Positions 12,625-26,037 of a stretch of DNA of 64,000 nt are shown here, in pieces. How positions within the stretch are numbered: the first letter of the stretch is position 1; each line of letters opens with the position of its first letter. Origin of the DNA: Gyromitra esculenta (taxonomy: Eukaryota; Ascomycota; Pezizomycetes; Pezizales; Discinaceae). Under the pieces are notes generated by a model. The model searched no databases. It worked only from the letters and a program-made list of their open reading frames with translations, and was not told the DNA's origin. Position numbers and translations under genes: made by a program. The stretch covers positions 1,199,149-1,263,148 of the forward strand of contig JBCAML010000004.1 in assembly GCA_038503075.1 (NCBI GenBank), given 5' to 3'.

Positions 12625-13340
12625 CATGTATATGTTCCGTCCCATATGCCAAGATCTGGGATTTGCAAATGCAGAGGTATCATTTACAAATATTTGTAAA
12701 TGGAATAACTTTGTATCCAGTACAGTTACGCCTAATAAATCCCTGCGGTTTTTGAAGTACTACAACACAACAAATGGTGCCAGGCCATTCCCTCTAAAAA
12801 AAATCAAAAAAAATACACCCTTGCTTTAAAAACACAATAGATAATATAGCATCATCATGCTATTGAATTTTTGTTGCTGCACAAGAAAAGAGGTGGTAAT
12901 AATTTGTTTTTTGGTTGAATTCCATGTTGTTTCATCGCATTGTGGTACCCCAATCTTGTTGGGCGCAACTGTGCAACCCATGACCATATTAGAAGTGCTG
13001 TCCCATATTTAAAGTGCATTATTTCAAAATAGATTTTTAGTTAGAGCGAAAATTGGGAAACTGAAAAACTGAAAACTGAAAACAATAAACACCGAAATTT
13101 TTGTAGAGCTCATGCATATGTAATTAAACCAACGATCTCACAAAGTGGCTTTTGCTTTCTGGTTTTTGCGCTCTCAACAATAATAATAATATTGAGATTT
13201 GGCACAAGCTTTGTTCCTGGGACAATCCATATCAAAAGCTGTACTATCTGTCAATATTGGTAAATGGTTTGTTCACTTTGTAAATCTCACTGTTCGCTTT
13301 GCAAATCTCAGATCTTGGTATATGGGACGGAACATACATG
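12625..13340. mobile_element. Inverted-repeat element carrying a nested MITE
   Basis: The left arm (12625-12690) and the reverse complement of the right arm (about 13278-13340) match over some 65 bases, sharing TGTTCCGTCCCATAT, CCAAGATCTG and GATTTGCAAA. No transposase frame lies inside, so it is a non-autonomous element. Without the inserted MITE it would be about 465 bp. A target duplication was not found. Confidence 0.7.
12723..12971. mobile_element. MITE nested in the larger element (Tc1/mariner-like)
   Basis: 249 bp. The left end CAGTTACGCCTAATAAATCC and the right end (reverse complement CAGTTGCGCCCAACAAGATT) are degenerate copies of the terminal repeats of the element at 59309-59564. 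The left flank is TA and the right flank TG, consistent with an aged TA target duplication. No coding capacity. Confidence 0.75.
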
Positions 13341-14168
13341 TATACATGTATTTATCAACGGTCGAGCTAGTTCACCTCTGTCATATCAAGGAACCACATG
13401 TATCCTAGAGTGCAGAGGAATTCAGGGTTGCAAAAAAAATAATCTTCTAAATATATATGCTAGCGTTGGTAAAGACGAGCCTGTGATATTCCTCTAGACA
13501 AGTGACTATACTTTTGTGTTGCTAGTATAACACCATAGGTTGATTTAGATTCAAAGCCCTGAGCCCTGAGCCCCATGCATAATATTTTGTAGGTGTGTAA
13601 CTCTTTTCACCAAGAGAGACGTTTTCCGCATTTATTTATTCATTCAATAGATACATGCAGCCCGTCCATAGTATGTAAGATATTCTGCTTAAATTCTTTA
13701 GTAGCGGTACTGGTGGATCCAAGGGGATGGTGACTTTGATATCTAATCGGTGGTGCGTGAATTCCACATCATGCCAGCGTTCACCAAAAACATTTTTGTA
13801 ACCTACCCTTTTGCGAGACAAACATATTATGTTGGCTTCGGAAGGATTAAGACGAGTCTTGCACAGTTTTTTATTTTATACGTAAGCTTATACACATGTA
13901 CATGTAGCTATATATGGCCCTTGTGTAGATTATCTAGAACAAAATAATCTCCACATTATGACTTCTAATCTCCCGTAGGGAAGAATTTCTGGCTTATTTG
14001 ACGGGATAGACTCAAGTTATATCATTCATATCATTCATTGAAGTTGCTATTACATTTTATCGAGTTAAGAAATATCAAATTTAGATCCGATCATTCGCCA
14101 GCCCAAATACTGGGGATAAATGCCTTTTTTCAAGCCAGGAGCCACCAAAAACAGTTCGCCATATACAT
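13341..14168. other. AT-rich intergenic sequence
   Basis: No gene seen. The segment around 13645-13670 (TCATTCAATAGATACATGCA) resembles one near 38043, perhaps a dispersed repeat fragment. Confidence 0.35.
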
Positions 14169-15234
<1,066 letters not shown>

Positions 15235-17364
15235 GGCTCTGGTGTATGAAGTTTCTGCACTAAAAGGTTTCTTAAAGGCTAATTCTATTTTCTCGTGATG
15301 ATAGACTTAATTTGAGCCGTTAAAGATATTTTCCAGTTGTATTTGAATGAAATTAAGCTTGCGCAGAGTCTGCTTTTGTTGAGACATCCTTCCTTTAAAT
15401 ACTGGAATACGTTCGACATACGAAAGAGAGCTATATCGATTTTGATGTACGAGGACTCTCCGAAAAGGATCTAACTCCTCATATTACCACTAAAGGAACA
15501 GTAATCAACACCTCCTCTAGCTGTAACCGCTTACGCGTTAAAATTTTAAATTCGTCCAATTCGATTGAACTAAAGTCTCGGTGGTTGCCGGTAGTGGAAA
15601 AGATGTACGGCGATCGGCGCTTACTGTCTGTGGCCGCGATACAGCAACGGGTCATCTTTCTCTACTCTCGTGGTGTTTGTTCTTCTCTGGGGCCTGGCCA
15701 GTCGGTGGCTTTGTGGCTAACTATCCAAGGCTTCTAGAAATGTTCCATGGGGCAGCCATGCCGCTTTGGTAGTCTGAATTAGGAAACTAATCAATAAGTT
15801 TATATTTTTCTTGTGCAACTCAGAGAGTTATGATCACCTTCTAAGCTTGACAACTTAACATCTTCATCCGCTCTGTACCTTGTAGTGCTAGACTGTAAAG
15901 CACTAGTTCTCACATAGATACCCCCACTGCAGCGCCAAACAACAAAACGACCGGCGTCTAGAATAGAATGAAAATGAAACGTATAATTCGCAGTTTAGTG
16001 ATCAAGCTGGCTAATTCACCACACCATTTATTTGGGGTACTAGAACATTGCTGGGGCAGCTCGGCGCGTGGAAGTACTTGTTATTCACATTTGACTATTA
16101 GCATCAACTTCTACATTCATGGCCTGCTGTAATCTAACACATGCTTGGAAGCATTTTAAGAGACGTGACTTGGCCCATTAACCGGTCACGTACGTGTCCG
16201 TGTTTTAAGAAGACGTTTGTGTTAATTGCTAGCAGCTGAAAATGGCGTGGCCCAGCTACTAGAAGCAAATTAATATGTACTGTCGCATATATGCCAATCG
16301 CGCGCGCCAATATTATGTAGATTGCAAAAATCCAATTGTCATGCCAAAATTGCCAACCAGAATATGCTTAAACTACATGTATAATTTAACTTTCGGGTGT
16401 CACATGTGCTTGAGGTATAAGCTTTGGAGACAGGCGGATATGCACATAGCTGAATGCTGCAACGCTGGCAGAGCAAATCGCCGCGATCGTGTTTATCTAA
16501 TGGCATATGACTGCTGGAGGAACCTTCGTTTGACAAAAAAAAATTTTCGTGCAAGACCGGATTGGGACAAGATCCACTGCTCCTTATTTTGTTTTTTCAC
16601 AATCAACTTCATGTATGCTGATCACTACTGGTAAGTTTAGAAAATCATACTGAGGTTTAAAAAGAGTTGTTTTTTTTAATCCCAAATCCCAAATCAGTCA
16701 CCGTCACTATCGTCTTGCTGATTAGACGTGTTTACATATATTTTTCTGATCTGTATGTAATTAAGTCTCACTTGTAAATTGATTGGCTGGTAGGCAAATG
16801 GGACAGCTGATTTACAAATGCCATTTTATACATGCATAGGTTGGCCCATCTACAAATTAAAGTGAAGCTAATAGATGGCCAACATTCCATAGATTTGGAT
16901 GCTTGGATGTACTAGCACACGAATGAGCTTGAAATATTATTCAATCTATAGCCACGAACATCAACACCCTGCCTCTCATAACTTCATGAATTCAATGGAC
17001 TGGCCTCCCCCAAAGATACATTGCCGGTGCATATATAATGATATATTGGACATGATCAAGTTTGAATATGATGGAAAGAATGGTATAGATTACTACATGT
17101 AGTATCATAAATATTGACGGATTGGCAGATGGATTTAGTCTACTAAGATCTAGATCTTGCAATAGGGGACGCGGTGATGGTGGTGGTGGAATTTTGAATA
17201 CAGGTCAACTATTAGTTTCACTTTGTAGGTGGGCAGTAAATTCGGTAAAAGCATTCTATTAATCTAGTAATTGATACAAATATACAGATTCTCAAATAGG
17301 AAATTCAAAGCAACCAAATTTGCACCCCTAAGCAGTCAAACGCATGCATACCGTAAGTCATTTC
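15235..17364. other. Intergenic between SDR and FMO
   Basis: 2.1 kb, AT-rich. The 119-codon frame at 16275-16634 is unusually rich in Cys, Tyr and Arg and has no recognisable domain, so I do not call it. Patches near 16770-16850 weakly resemble the arms of the 12.6 kb element. Confidence 0.35.
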
Positions 17365-19236
17365 TTATACTTTGTGAGATTTCTCCTCTTCCCTGTCGGA
17401 TAAATGCTTCTGCCATTCCTCAATTATCCCCCGGTAATCGCGAGGGCTATATGGCTCGAATAGTTCTTTGTAGTAGCTACTTTTCCGGTTGGTTTTAACA
17501 CCCAGGTCTCGACATAAGGTATCAATATACTAGTAAAGCCGCGTTAGATATAATACCGTTGAAGGATGACTTAGTTCTAATACTTACAGACATGAAATCA
17601 TAGACCGCGTAGGGAACTTTTCGCCCTTGATCAAGATATCTCCGTCTAGTCCAGGAATTGAATTCGGCAACCTCTCGCTCCATAGTCTGCAAATCTGGAA
17701 CCGGGAGCTTCCCGAGCAGAAACGCAACTCCCCAGAGTGACTGTATCTCCGATAGCATAGCTGTAGAGATGGTATGGATCCGTCCAAGGAATATAATAGA
17801 TCGATCACCCGAGGCAGCAAGTGTTGGCGAAACAACTCGTCGGTATAAACGCCAAGCCCGTTGCTTTTTCATTTGTTTGGCTTCACTCTCGGGAGGATTT
17901 CGGAGACCGGGTAAGAGAGATACGATCCTCGCATCTGCTGCTGCGTCTTTCAATGCCCATTTTTCTTCGGTGGCTTCATCGTCGGTGGGTATGCCGAGGA
18001 CTTTCGATGTCTCTGGGGTGAAGAGTGCTACACCATCGTTCCAGCCAGTGCAGAAGATGCAATAGTCTGTCTCGACTCGTTTTCCACTTTTCAATTGTAC
18101 AGCGTTTCCGGAAAGCAGTGAAATCTCTTCCCGGTGAACAGTGACTAGCCCTGAGTGAAACATCTCCCAAAAGCGAGGAACACCCATGCATCCGAGACCC
18201 CCATTGGCCCAGAAAACACTAAAGATATGTTAGAGTGGGGCCCAGGATATTTATAAGGAGTTTTTTCTCTCTCACCTGTCTGGATTTGGACGTAATTTTT
18301 CTGCATTCTCACTTTTGTTGTAGCCTGCGTACCAATTCGAAAGCGCTGTAAGGCCCTTCCAAAGTCCAGCGGTGAAAGCAGCACCGACTTTTGTGCTGTG
18401 AAGAACTTTGTACCAAAGATCCGAAGTCGAAAATACGGATGGACTGAACTTGGAGAGAATTCGGGAACATGCTAGCTTCATCGTTTTAATACCAGCAAGC
18501 TTGGCTGGATAAATTGCCAACGGCCCAGATCCGTCAGGGCGGATGATCCAGTCAACCTTTTTCCCTTGCAACATCAAGAGATAGACTGCGTCAAAGGAGG
18601 ATTTTGCACCCCCAACGACTACAACGCGGTCTACTGCCTCCAGGGCGGGTAAGTGTTTTCCAAGATCTCGGGAATGGATCATCGGAGTGGTAAAGTTATC
18701 CCTTGGAAAGTTCGGGATGTATGGATTGGAGGTGGGGCCATTGGCAACAATAAGTTTCGCACAACGCATAGATTCGAGTTTGGCTTGGGCGTCGGGATTA
18801 GTTAGATCTCGTAGTGAAAGAAGCCATTCTCCAGCCTCTGTTTGAGTCACCGATTCGACTCTTGTGTTGAACCGTACACGTTTCTTTATCCCAAATTTGT
18901 CTGCGAAGCTGCTCAGGTACTCGTGAATCGTGGCGCCGGAGATGTAGCCGTCTGTTGTCAAGCCCTCAGCTTTCATGGGCATGTGCGAGTATTCGAAATG
19001 AGAGTGTGTGATTTGGGCGTAGAGGTTTGGGTAGAGGCGCTCCTTGCTCCATACTCCGCCAACAGTGCTCGCGGCTTCGATCATAACGAGATCTGTAGAT
19101 GGTTCGAGCTGGAGATATGTTTTTGCGGCGATAAGGCCGTACCAACCTATCGAGAACGCCAGAGGTCAGCAGCTTTCCACGTCTAGTCGTCTTTTACTTC
19201 TGACATACCGGTACCAATAACAACGACTTGAGGCAT
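17365..19236 (-). CDS. Flavin-containing monooxygenase / Baeyer-Villiger-like oxidoreductase
   Basis: FAD/NADPH-dependent oxygenase. Exons: 19236-19209, 19146-18276, 18218-17588, 17529-17365; 564 aa. Residues 1-20 give the FAD Rossmann motif GTGWYG, split by the first intron; a second dinucleotide motif VVVVGGAKSS lies near residue 195, with the usual GxGxxG glycines partly replaced; FCTGWNDG is the conserved ATG-type motif of FMO-like enzymes. The last exon (YIDTLCRDLGV...) is the typical C-terminus of this fungal family. Splice sites are standard. It is divergently oriented to the FAD oxidase 1.5 kb away. The expected reaction is hydroxylation, N/S-oxidation or Baeyer-Villiger insertion; sequence alone does not decide which. 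In the cluster it is the most likely oxygenating tailoring enzyme (inference). Confidence 0.87.
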
Positions 19237-20747
19237 CGTTTAAAGTTTAAAGTGAAAATAAGAAAAACTGGTTGAAATTCTATGAAGACAGAAGACTCTG
19301 TAGTAGATGATGAGATATGTTTCCAATAATTGTGTCTCGTCGTGTGGGATTAAGCTCTTTTTATTATCGAATATCAATTTCAACCCCACGTGATAACATA
19401 TAGCTAAACACCATACGTACCACTAAGCTACGCACGAAATAGGAATACCATTGACCCCCGTGCTAACGATCGTTGATATGAGGCTGTGCCTCAATTCTGG
19501 ATTCCGTAACCGGTCAAAAAAAGAGCTGCGGCGTTTCGAAATCGAGGTTGTATATCGAGAAATCGAATTATTATCTGAGAAGATGGAGGCTGAGCTTACC
19601 GCAAGAGGACAATTTCAAACTCGCACCAAGCCGCTTACGTTTGCGACCCAGAAGGGATAATTAGTACGTTCCCTGCTCAACGGCGACGTTGCAGGGCTAT
19701 GTAAGCGTGCCTGCCATTCGATCGCGATCTCACTCAGCTGATCAGGTGTTAGTTAAATACGATCTCAACCACCTGAGCTCAGGGGAACGCGATACCTGGG
19801 GAGGAAACCAATCGACCTGGCTTTCTCGGTACTTAATCAACACCTTAATATAGTACTGATAAATAAGGCTGCAGCTGTCACCTAGGTTTAACGCTGATGC
19901 AGTGATTCCGTTAGGTGGTACCAATCACCACCACACGAGCCTCACACAGCATACGAGGCATTCTCTCGCGCATAAACATCAAGACGGGTAGGGTGACTGT
20001 CACGCACAAATACCATCGTAGATGTCGCGCAGGATGATGCTTACGCCGTGATGGAAACCTCGGTGGATTAGCCGACAAGTGGGACTTTGCAGAGAGCAGG
20101 ACCTTTCGTTCCCCGGCCTCGGTTGCTACGAGCGCTAGCGTCGCGCTTAACTACCGGACGCATGTCGTGCTCCTGACAGGGACCCGTCGGTCAGGACGTA
20201 GTTCTCCCCAGTGACACCTACCGGATTGTCGACCTGGGGAATTCCGTACCTGGGTGTTCTCCTGGATATCGAACCATAGCTGTGCATCAACTCTCGGGAT
20301 TAGGCGGCAATTTCAAGGCACCGATTTCAGATCGGTGATCTAAAAAGTAAGCAATGCCATTTTAGATGCTTGAACTGACACTGCTGTGCCATCAGCACCC
20401 CAGCATGCTCTGTGATTCAAGGGTTATGTGCTATGTAACGGAGACCAAGATCACCCTAGCTATGGAATAATCTAGGGCTCTTAGATCCAAGAGGTGTATT
20501 GAGAGTAGTTACATTCCCTTTAAGGAATGTCAAATTTAGACCTCTAGCAAAGGCATCTAGATAGTTTATGCCATTTTGGCGACAAGAGAAGATATTTTTC
20601 ACGAGGGTTAAAAAAAAAATCAATTCTGTATGGTTTATAACGAAGTACATTTTCCAAGCAAGCCACCTAAGATTCAACCACTCTACCTCGTCCCAAGCAA
20701 AGTTGGTGGTTAATTCTTTACCTAATTCGCTGCAAAAGATCATTCCG
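19237..20747. other. Divergent intergenic region FMO / FAD oxidase 1
   Basis: 1.5 kb between two divergent starts, so it holds both promoters. The segment 19920-20260 is GC-richer than its surroundings and may be a decayed insertion, but no frame or termini were found. Confidence 0.4.
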
Positions 20748-22502
20748 ATGAGTTTATTGCACAGTCAGACGATGCTTTTCATCACCTTATCGCTTTTTCT
20801 GTCGTTCGCCAGCCTCATCTCTACCGGCCCTGTCCCGGCGAACATCGTAAAAACACTTGGATCGAAGCTTTCTGCAGGTGCGACTATCTTAACGGCGAAG
20901 GATGGTCAAAATTTCCTGAACCACTCTTCAAGGTTCAGCGAATTTCACACCGCTACTGCTGCTGCAGTAGTCAGCATTATTAACGAGAAGGACGTGACAA
21001 CTACCGTGCGTGCCCCTTCCACGTCAACAGATCAAGTGATTCGCTCGTCCGGTTCTCACGGCTTTTTTTGCCTCTAGGTTCAATATGCGTATCAACATAA
21101 TGTTACCTTTCTTACGCAAAATCGTGGCCATGCTTGGGATATGGAATTGGGCAACGTTCAGAACGCACTTTTCTTGGACGTTAAAGCCCTCAACTCAGTC
21201 AAGGTTGATCCTATCGCCAATCGTGTGACGGTCGGCGGAGGGGTGGCAGTGTACGCTCTGATCGAGGAGCTTTACAAATACAAGAAACAGATTCGTAAGT
21301 CATCCTTCAGTAATTTCACCAAAGGATTCCACTAACTCTAACTATAGCAACGACCGTCTGCTACTGTCCTGGTGTTGTGGGCGCCACACTTGGTGGCGGT
21401 GTTGGCCGTCTCATGGGGATGCAGGGTTTAATGTTAGACAACGTCATCTCACTACGCGTGGTCCTCGCCGACGGTACCTTGCTGTGCGTTTCAGCAAAAG
21501 AGAATCCCGATCTCTTCTGGGCCATGCGTGGTGCAGGCCACAACTTCGGAGTCGTGACAGAAATAACTTTCAAGATCTACGACCAAGTGAAAGATGGCTT
21601 ACATCTCAACCTTGACATGATCTTTCCCCCCGATCAGATCGAACAGGTCTTTGAGGTTGCAAACGAATTGGCCCCCATTATGGCACCGGAGGTGGCATTT
21701 GCTATCGTTTACTCAGCTATTGAAACTCCTACCGGCCCTGAGGTAAGGATGCCTGTGCCTCGTGTTCAGCTATCTGATACTAACATGTGATCCGCAAAGC
21801 CTATTATACTCGTCAACTGGGTATATGCAGGCCCTGCTCAAATTGGCCTCAAAGAAGCCCAGAAGTACCTAGACATGAACCCTGTGATAGCAGATAACAC
21901 TTCCTACCCATGGAACGAGCTTGCCCAGAAGGGTGTTGAGAAAGCCGTTGTCGAGTTTTGCATCCGGGGCGGGCGAAAGAACATTTATACTCTTGGTATG
22001 AAGCGATACGATCCGGGAGTCCAGCGTGAAATCTGGGACTCCTATGTTCAACTACTCGAAGAATACCCGGGCACTGCCAATACTTCTGTGCTGTTCCAAA
22101 GCTATGCACAGCAGGCAACTAAGGCTGTAGACGCCGCGTCAACTGCATATGCTCATAGGGATGCTAATACCACGCTGTAAGTTTCAATGGTTTAAGCTTA
22201 TTCTTTCCCGCCTGCTGGTATATTTTCATCGTTATTAACTATTTTCAAGCCTTTTGGACGCTTGGTACACCGATCCAGCGCTCGACGCGCCCGTTTCTGC
22301 GTGGGGAGAGGAACTCCGGTCTAAACTTGATGCAGTAAGTGGGTTCAACGATACACAACACGTTTACATCAATTTCGGGCACGGCGATGAGACACTGGAA
22401 GCGAAATATGGATCGGAACCCTGGAGGCTAAAGAAGCTGCGAGCTCTGAAGAAAAAATTTGATCCGAGAGGTGTTTTTAACGGTTATCATCCTATCAGGT
22501 AG
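20748..22502 (+). CDS. Secreted FAD-linked oxidase, berberine-bridge type (copy 1)
   Basis: Oxidase with FAD_binding_4 and C-terminal BBE domains. Exons 20748-21005, 21078-21294, 21348-21742, 21800-22176, 22250-22502; 499 aa. The N-terminus is a hydrophobic signal peptide (MLFITLSLFLSFASLIS), so it probably passes through the secretory route. RGHAWD (near residue 105) carries the histidine that binds FAD in this family, and CPGVVGATLGGG (near 165) aligns with the region of the second, cysteinyl attachment. The C-terminal KKFDPRGVFNGYHPI is the BBE signature. A start at 20772 is also possible. Family members dehydrogenate alcohols or C-C/C-N bonds; in solanapyrone and sorbicillinoid pathways such oxidases act on polyketides. 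Its exon pattern is shared with the oxidase at 29104-30832, so the two are duplicates. Confidence 0.88.
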
Positions 22503-22872
22503 CGGAGTTCTGAGAGGGTATTGGGTTTCTGTATTATCTTTATTATAAACTACGTGTATATTCGGGTATGGGAAAGGGGTGTTTTTTTTGGTTGTAATTT
22601 ATTGGTACGTATGGGATAAATTAGAATAGATAGAGGTTAGAAATACGAAATTATAACCCATCCTGTTGCCAAAGTCAGTATAAGAAAAGTTTATCTAGAT
22701 CTGCTGGAATCGGAGTCGTGGCTCTAGCTCTTGCCCTGATACCATAGTCGCAGCGGATATCTTGGCTTAGTAATGGAATATGTTGATATGTCGGAACGCT
22801 TATTGAAATATTAATCTATTATAGTTATTATCTAGCTGTTACCGTTTACAAACGCGACCAGCCTCACCAAAT
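22503..22872. other. Convergent intergenic region
   Basis: 370 bases between the 3' ends of FAD oxidase 1 and the membrane protein. AT-rich, shared terminator region; no other feature seen. Confidence 0.5.
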
Positions 22873-23964
22873 TTACTTCTTACCCATAGCCAAATTTTCC
22901 CTCAATCGATTCTCCCTCCAAAGAAACGCCAAAGAAACAGCAGCACCCGGCCCAACAACAACAAACCCAGTCAGAAACACGAACACGAGCGGAACTACCC
23001 CGAATTTAACAAAGGGGGAAACGCTAAAGATCCCCCACAACAGCGCAGAGCTAGCAATACAAATCCAATCATACTGCAGGAAATAAGTCGCAGCAGACTT
23101 CAGATCCGTAACCTCTGACACTGAACCTGGGAGATAGAGTTCAAGAAAAGAACTCGGTAGGTCTCTAGAGTAGGCCCAGAACGACGCCCAAGAATAAACA
23201 TGACCCAGGAACGATAATACGAAAGCGAATGAGTAGACAGCACGTAAAGAGGACAGGCCAGAGCGGGATGAACCATTGGTGCTGACGATGGTGGTGAGGG
23301 CTTTGTTGATTAGCGTTACTGCCATTGGATAGCACTGCCAGGCGGCAAGGATCATCTGATGCATGTCATCCGATCTTGGCAACGGTGCCAACGCTAGGAC
23401 CGCGGGAAGTAAGCCACCGAAAAGCGCGCTCGGGACGAGCATGCTAGCGTAAGGGACGGAAGCAACGGTATTACGAAGACTGGGGCGTGGCTGGTCGATG
23501 TGTAATGCATAGTAAACGGGGAGTACGCATCCAGCCCCGAAGCACTGGACGAGGAATCCCCAGGCTGCTGGACTGAAACTCCCCCTTCGTTAGAATGCTG
23601 CTCCCTGTGGGGCTTGTGGGGCCACTCACTACGATATATATTTAGATTTGACTCCAGCTCGACTAGCTTCAGCTGATTGGATCAGATATAGAGTAATCAA
23701 GGTGGTATAGGCCTCAAAGAGAAAAAGCCGGTGGGCTGGCTGATCCCTCGTGATATCGAAGAAGAAGGCTACAAGCACTGTCAAGATGTGGTCGATTCCT
23801 GGGATGCCAGTGTATGTAGTTCGAAGTGGTGTTCCGCTGGGTAGAACTCCGCCGATCATGGCCTTGAGCAACGATAATACCATACCATTTTCGATGCCAC
23901 GAACCCAGAGGAAAAAGATACCAATAGCACTTATTGGTAAGAGCAGGGAGTTTGGTAGCTTCAT
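22873..23964 (-). CDS. Multi-pass membrane protein of unknown function
   Basis: Exons 23964-23630 and 23578-22873; 346 aa. The 51-bp intron has a GTGAGT donor. I count about seven or eight hydrophobic helices (for example LLLPISAIGIFFLW near residues 6-20, ILTVLVAFFFDI, FLVQCFGAGCVLPVYYAL, ILAAWQCYPMAVTLI and VVPLVFVFLTGFVVVG), with charged loops between and a lysine-rich end. An in-frame ATG at 24054 would add 30 residues; I prefer 23964 because the protein then begins at the first membrane segment. I do not recognise the family. Small hydrophobic proteins in fungal clusters are sometimes cyclases, but this one is longer than the known Pyr4/PaxB-type terpene cyclases and no prenyl-transfer gene is nearby. 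Transport, sensing or cyclisation are all open. Confidence 0.75.
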
Positions 23965-26037
23965 GATGATCACTAAGGTGGTTGAGATATCTGAGGCCAA
24001 TGAGTAGCGCTCTTGGTTGAAGGGAGAAACCGTGCTTAAGTACACAGTTGACAAAGGGTTGCTTATATGTACATATGTATGTATTACATGTACTATAGCT
24101 ACATGTACCTACATGGGCGGCAATGAAACTCTAAAACTAAAAATCCCACTTAGAAAAATAAAAACCCGCCAAAATGTAAAATAGACAAATCCTGAAGCCC
24201 TTCCTTTATATATATTTTGAGCAGATAAACGAGGAGACATAGAAGAAACTAGAGTTACAAACAGCATATAGTAGTTAGGTATGAAAACTCATACTAAACC
24301 AATCGTACTTATGCCACTAAGGAGGTGAAGTATTTCCACGTGAGTTGTCCAAACATCCTATTTCTCGCGCCTAAGTTATGATCGCTGTGACATACCTATT
24401 TCGCACACTACACATGTCCTGCAGGGACTTGTAGCTTCTACCACGAGCCAGGCCTAGCTTCGGTTTCCAGTGCAGTTCAATTGCAGATACCGGAAATGTT
24501 CCGGAACAGATTATAGAATGATTTGCAATTAATGTTGGTCTAGGGATACTCATCTATGATCAGATCTCGGTAAGATGCATCCTTCAGCGTACATTATCGT
24601 TTATAGTTTATGCAACGACTTGCCTAATCTCGACCACCACCAGTTCCGAGTGAGTTTCATTGGATAGAGTAATATATACGGCTGCTGTAATCGGATTTCG
24701 TTTAGATTTGTGTATTCGACTAACTAAAGCTCGCATGAGCAGGAAACAAGCTTTTCCCAGACGATAACGCAATACAGCCCAGGCCGGGCGCTAAAGCCGT
24801 GTTACCGTGTCCCTAGGCAGAGAGATTCGGAGGTAAATACCAATCGAGCTTTGCCTGACTGCTAGATATTTGAACCTCGACCAGGTGGGTCCAATTGAAT
24901 AGGCAGAGTGTAAGTCAGTAAGATAAACACTAGACGGGGATTAAGCATCACTAGCTCCAGATTTCCTTTACTACGCTGATACCGATATCTCTATTCATGT
25001 TAAAGACGGTGCTTATATTGTAGAGAAACTCGTTTCTAAAAATACGCACCCCAAGGAATTTTTTAAAGTACACAACCGCAAGCTTGGGCTTTTTGGGGCT
25101 ATATCTCAAGCCAGAATTCTTGCAAAGTAAATCGATATACTCTTAAGACAATACGGATAAATAATGGGTGCCCTGTATCGAATTAGCATCCCTAGAAACT
25201 TCACATGAAATGGGCTTATAGGCGATATCCCACATCATTGATGCATTACACAAGCTCGGAAAGATAGGGATGGTAATCATAATCGGGTCGTTAATAGGCG
25301 CGAACTGCTCACTCCGCTTGGGGAAATGCTCGTGAATGGCCTAGGCACCATTGACTATAGTGTAGAGTATTGGAATGAAGCAACGCGGCTATCCGCCCTA
25401 TGAAATTAACAATATTTCCACCTAATGCTGGATTCTCTAGTGGTGGTTTCGTGTGTCCGTTTCCCAGTCGCCGAGAAAAGGTGTATGAAGCTATGATATC
25501 TTGGTGGGGTAAGCGATAAGAAATCACCACGACCCATTGGCAGAGGGGCCAGGATCTCCTTCGGTGGTCTAAGCGCTGCTTCCAGAACGTCCTTCCTTAT
25601 TCCTTGCCTGAGGAGCATAGCTCTCCCTCCCACTCTGGTTTCCCCACGTCGGACATCCTGGATTAGGCAACTGGTGCTTCCACAGAAGTTGAGAAAGTAC
25701 TTGTATCGCGAACGCATTTACGGCATTGCATGTGCCACTCAATATGTTTGCCCTTCGGGAGCATAAACACCTGCCGACACAATGTACTATCGAAACATAT
25801 GTCGCATTCGGATGCTCATGTCACTCACTACATCTTGTAGCGCCTCTAATGGAGTATTAAATAATATAGTAGGTGAACGATCCCCACATAACATAAATCT
25901 GCAGAGACTTTCCATTTCATTCGGTCAGCCCTTCTTTTTCCATTATTCAAAATAACACTTCGCTCACTAGTCAGCGAGGCACACAGGAAAGGCATCGGTA
26001 ATAGTTTATCGTTGAAAAAAATAAATAATCTCAAGCT
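23965..26037. other. Divergent intergenic region
   Basis: 2.1 kb with no convincing gene. A patch of palindromic TACATGTA-type sequence lies at 24065-24115. It contains the promoters of the membrane protein (-) and of the 7-TM protein (+). Confidence 0.4.

Noticed and set aside
16275..16634. 119-codon frame between SDR and FMO
   Set aside because: Composition rich in Cys/Tyr/Arg, no domain, no splice or start context supporting a gene.
17658..18065. 135-codon plus-strand frame
   Set aside because: It is antisense to the FMO coding exon, which has clear family motifs.
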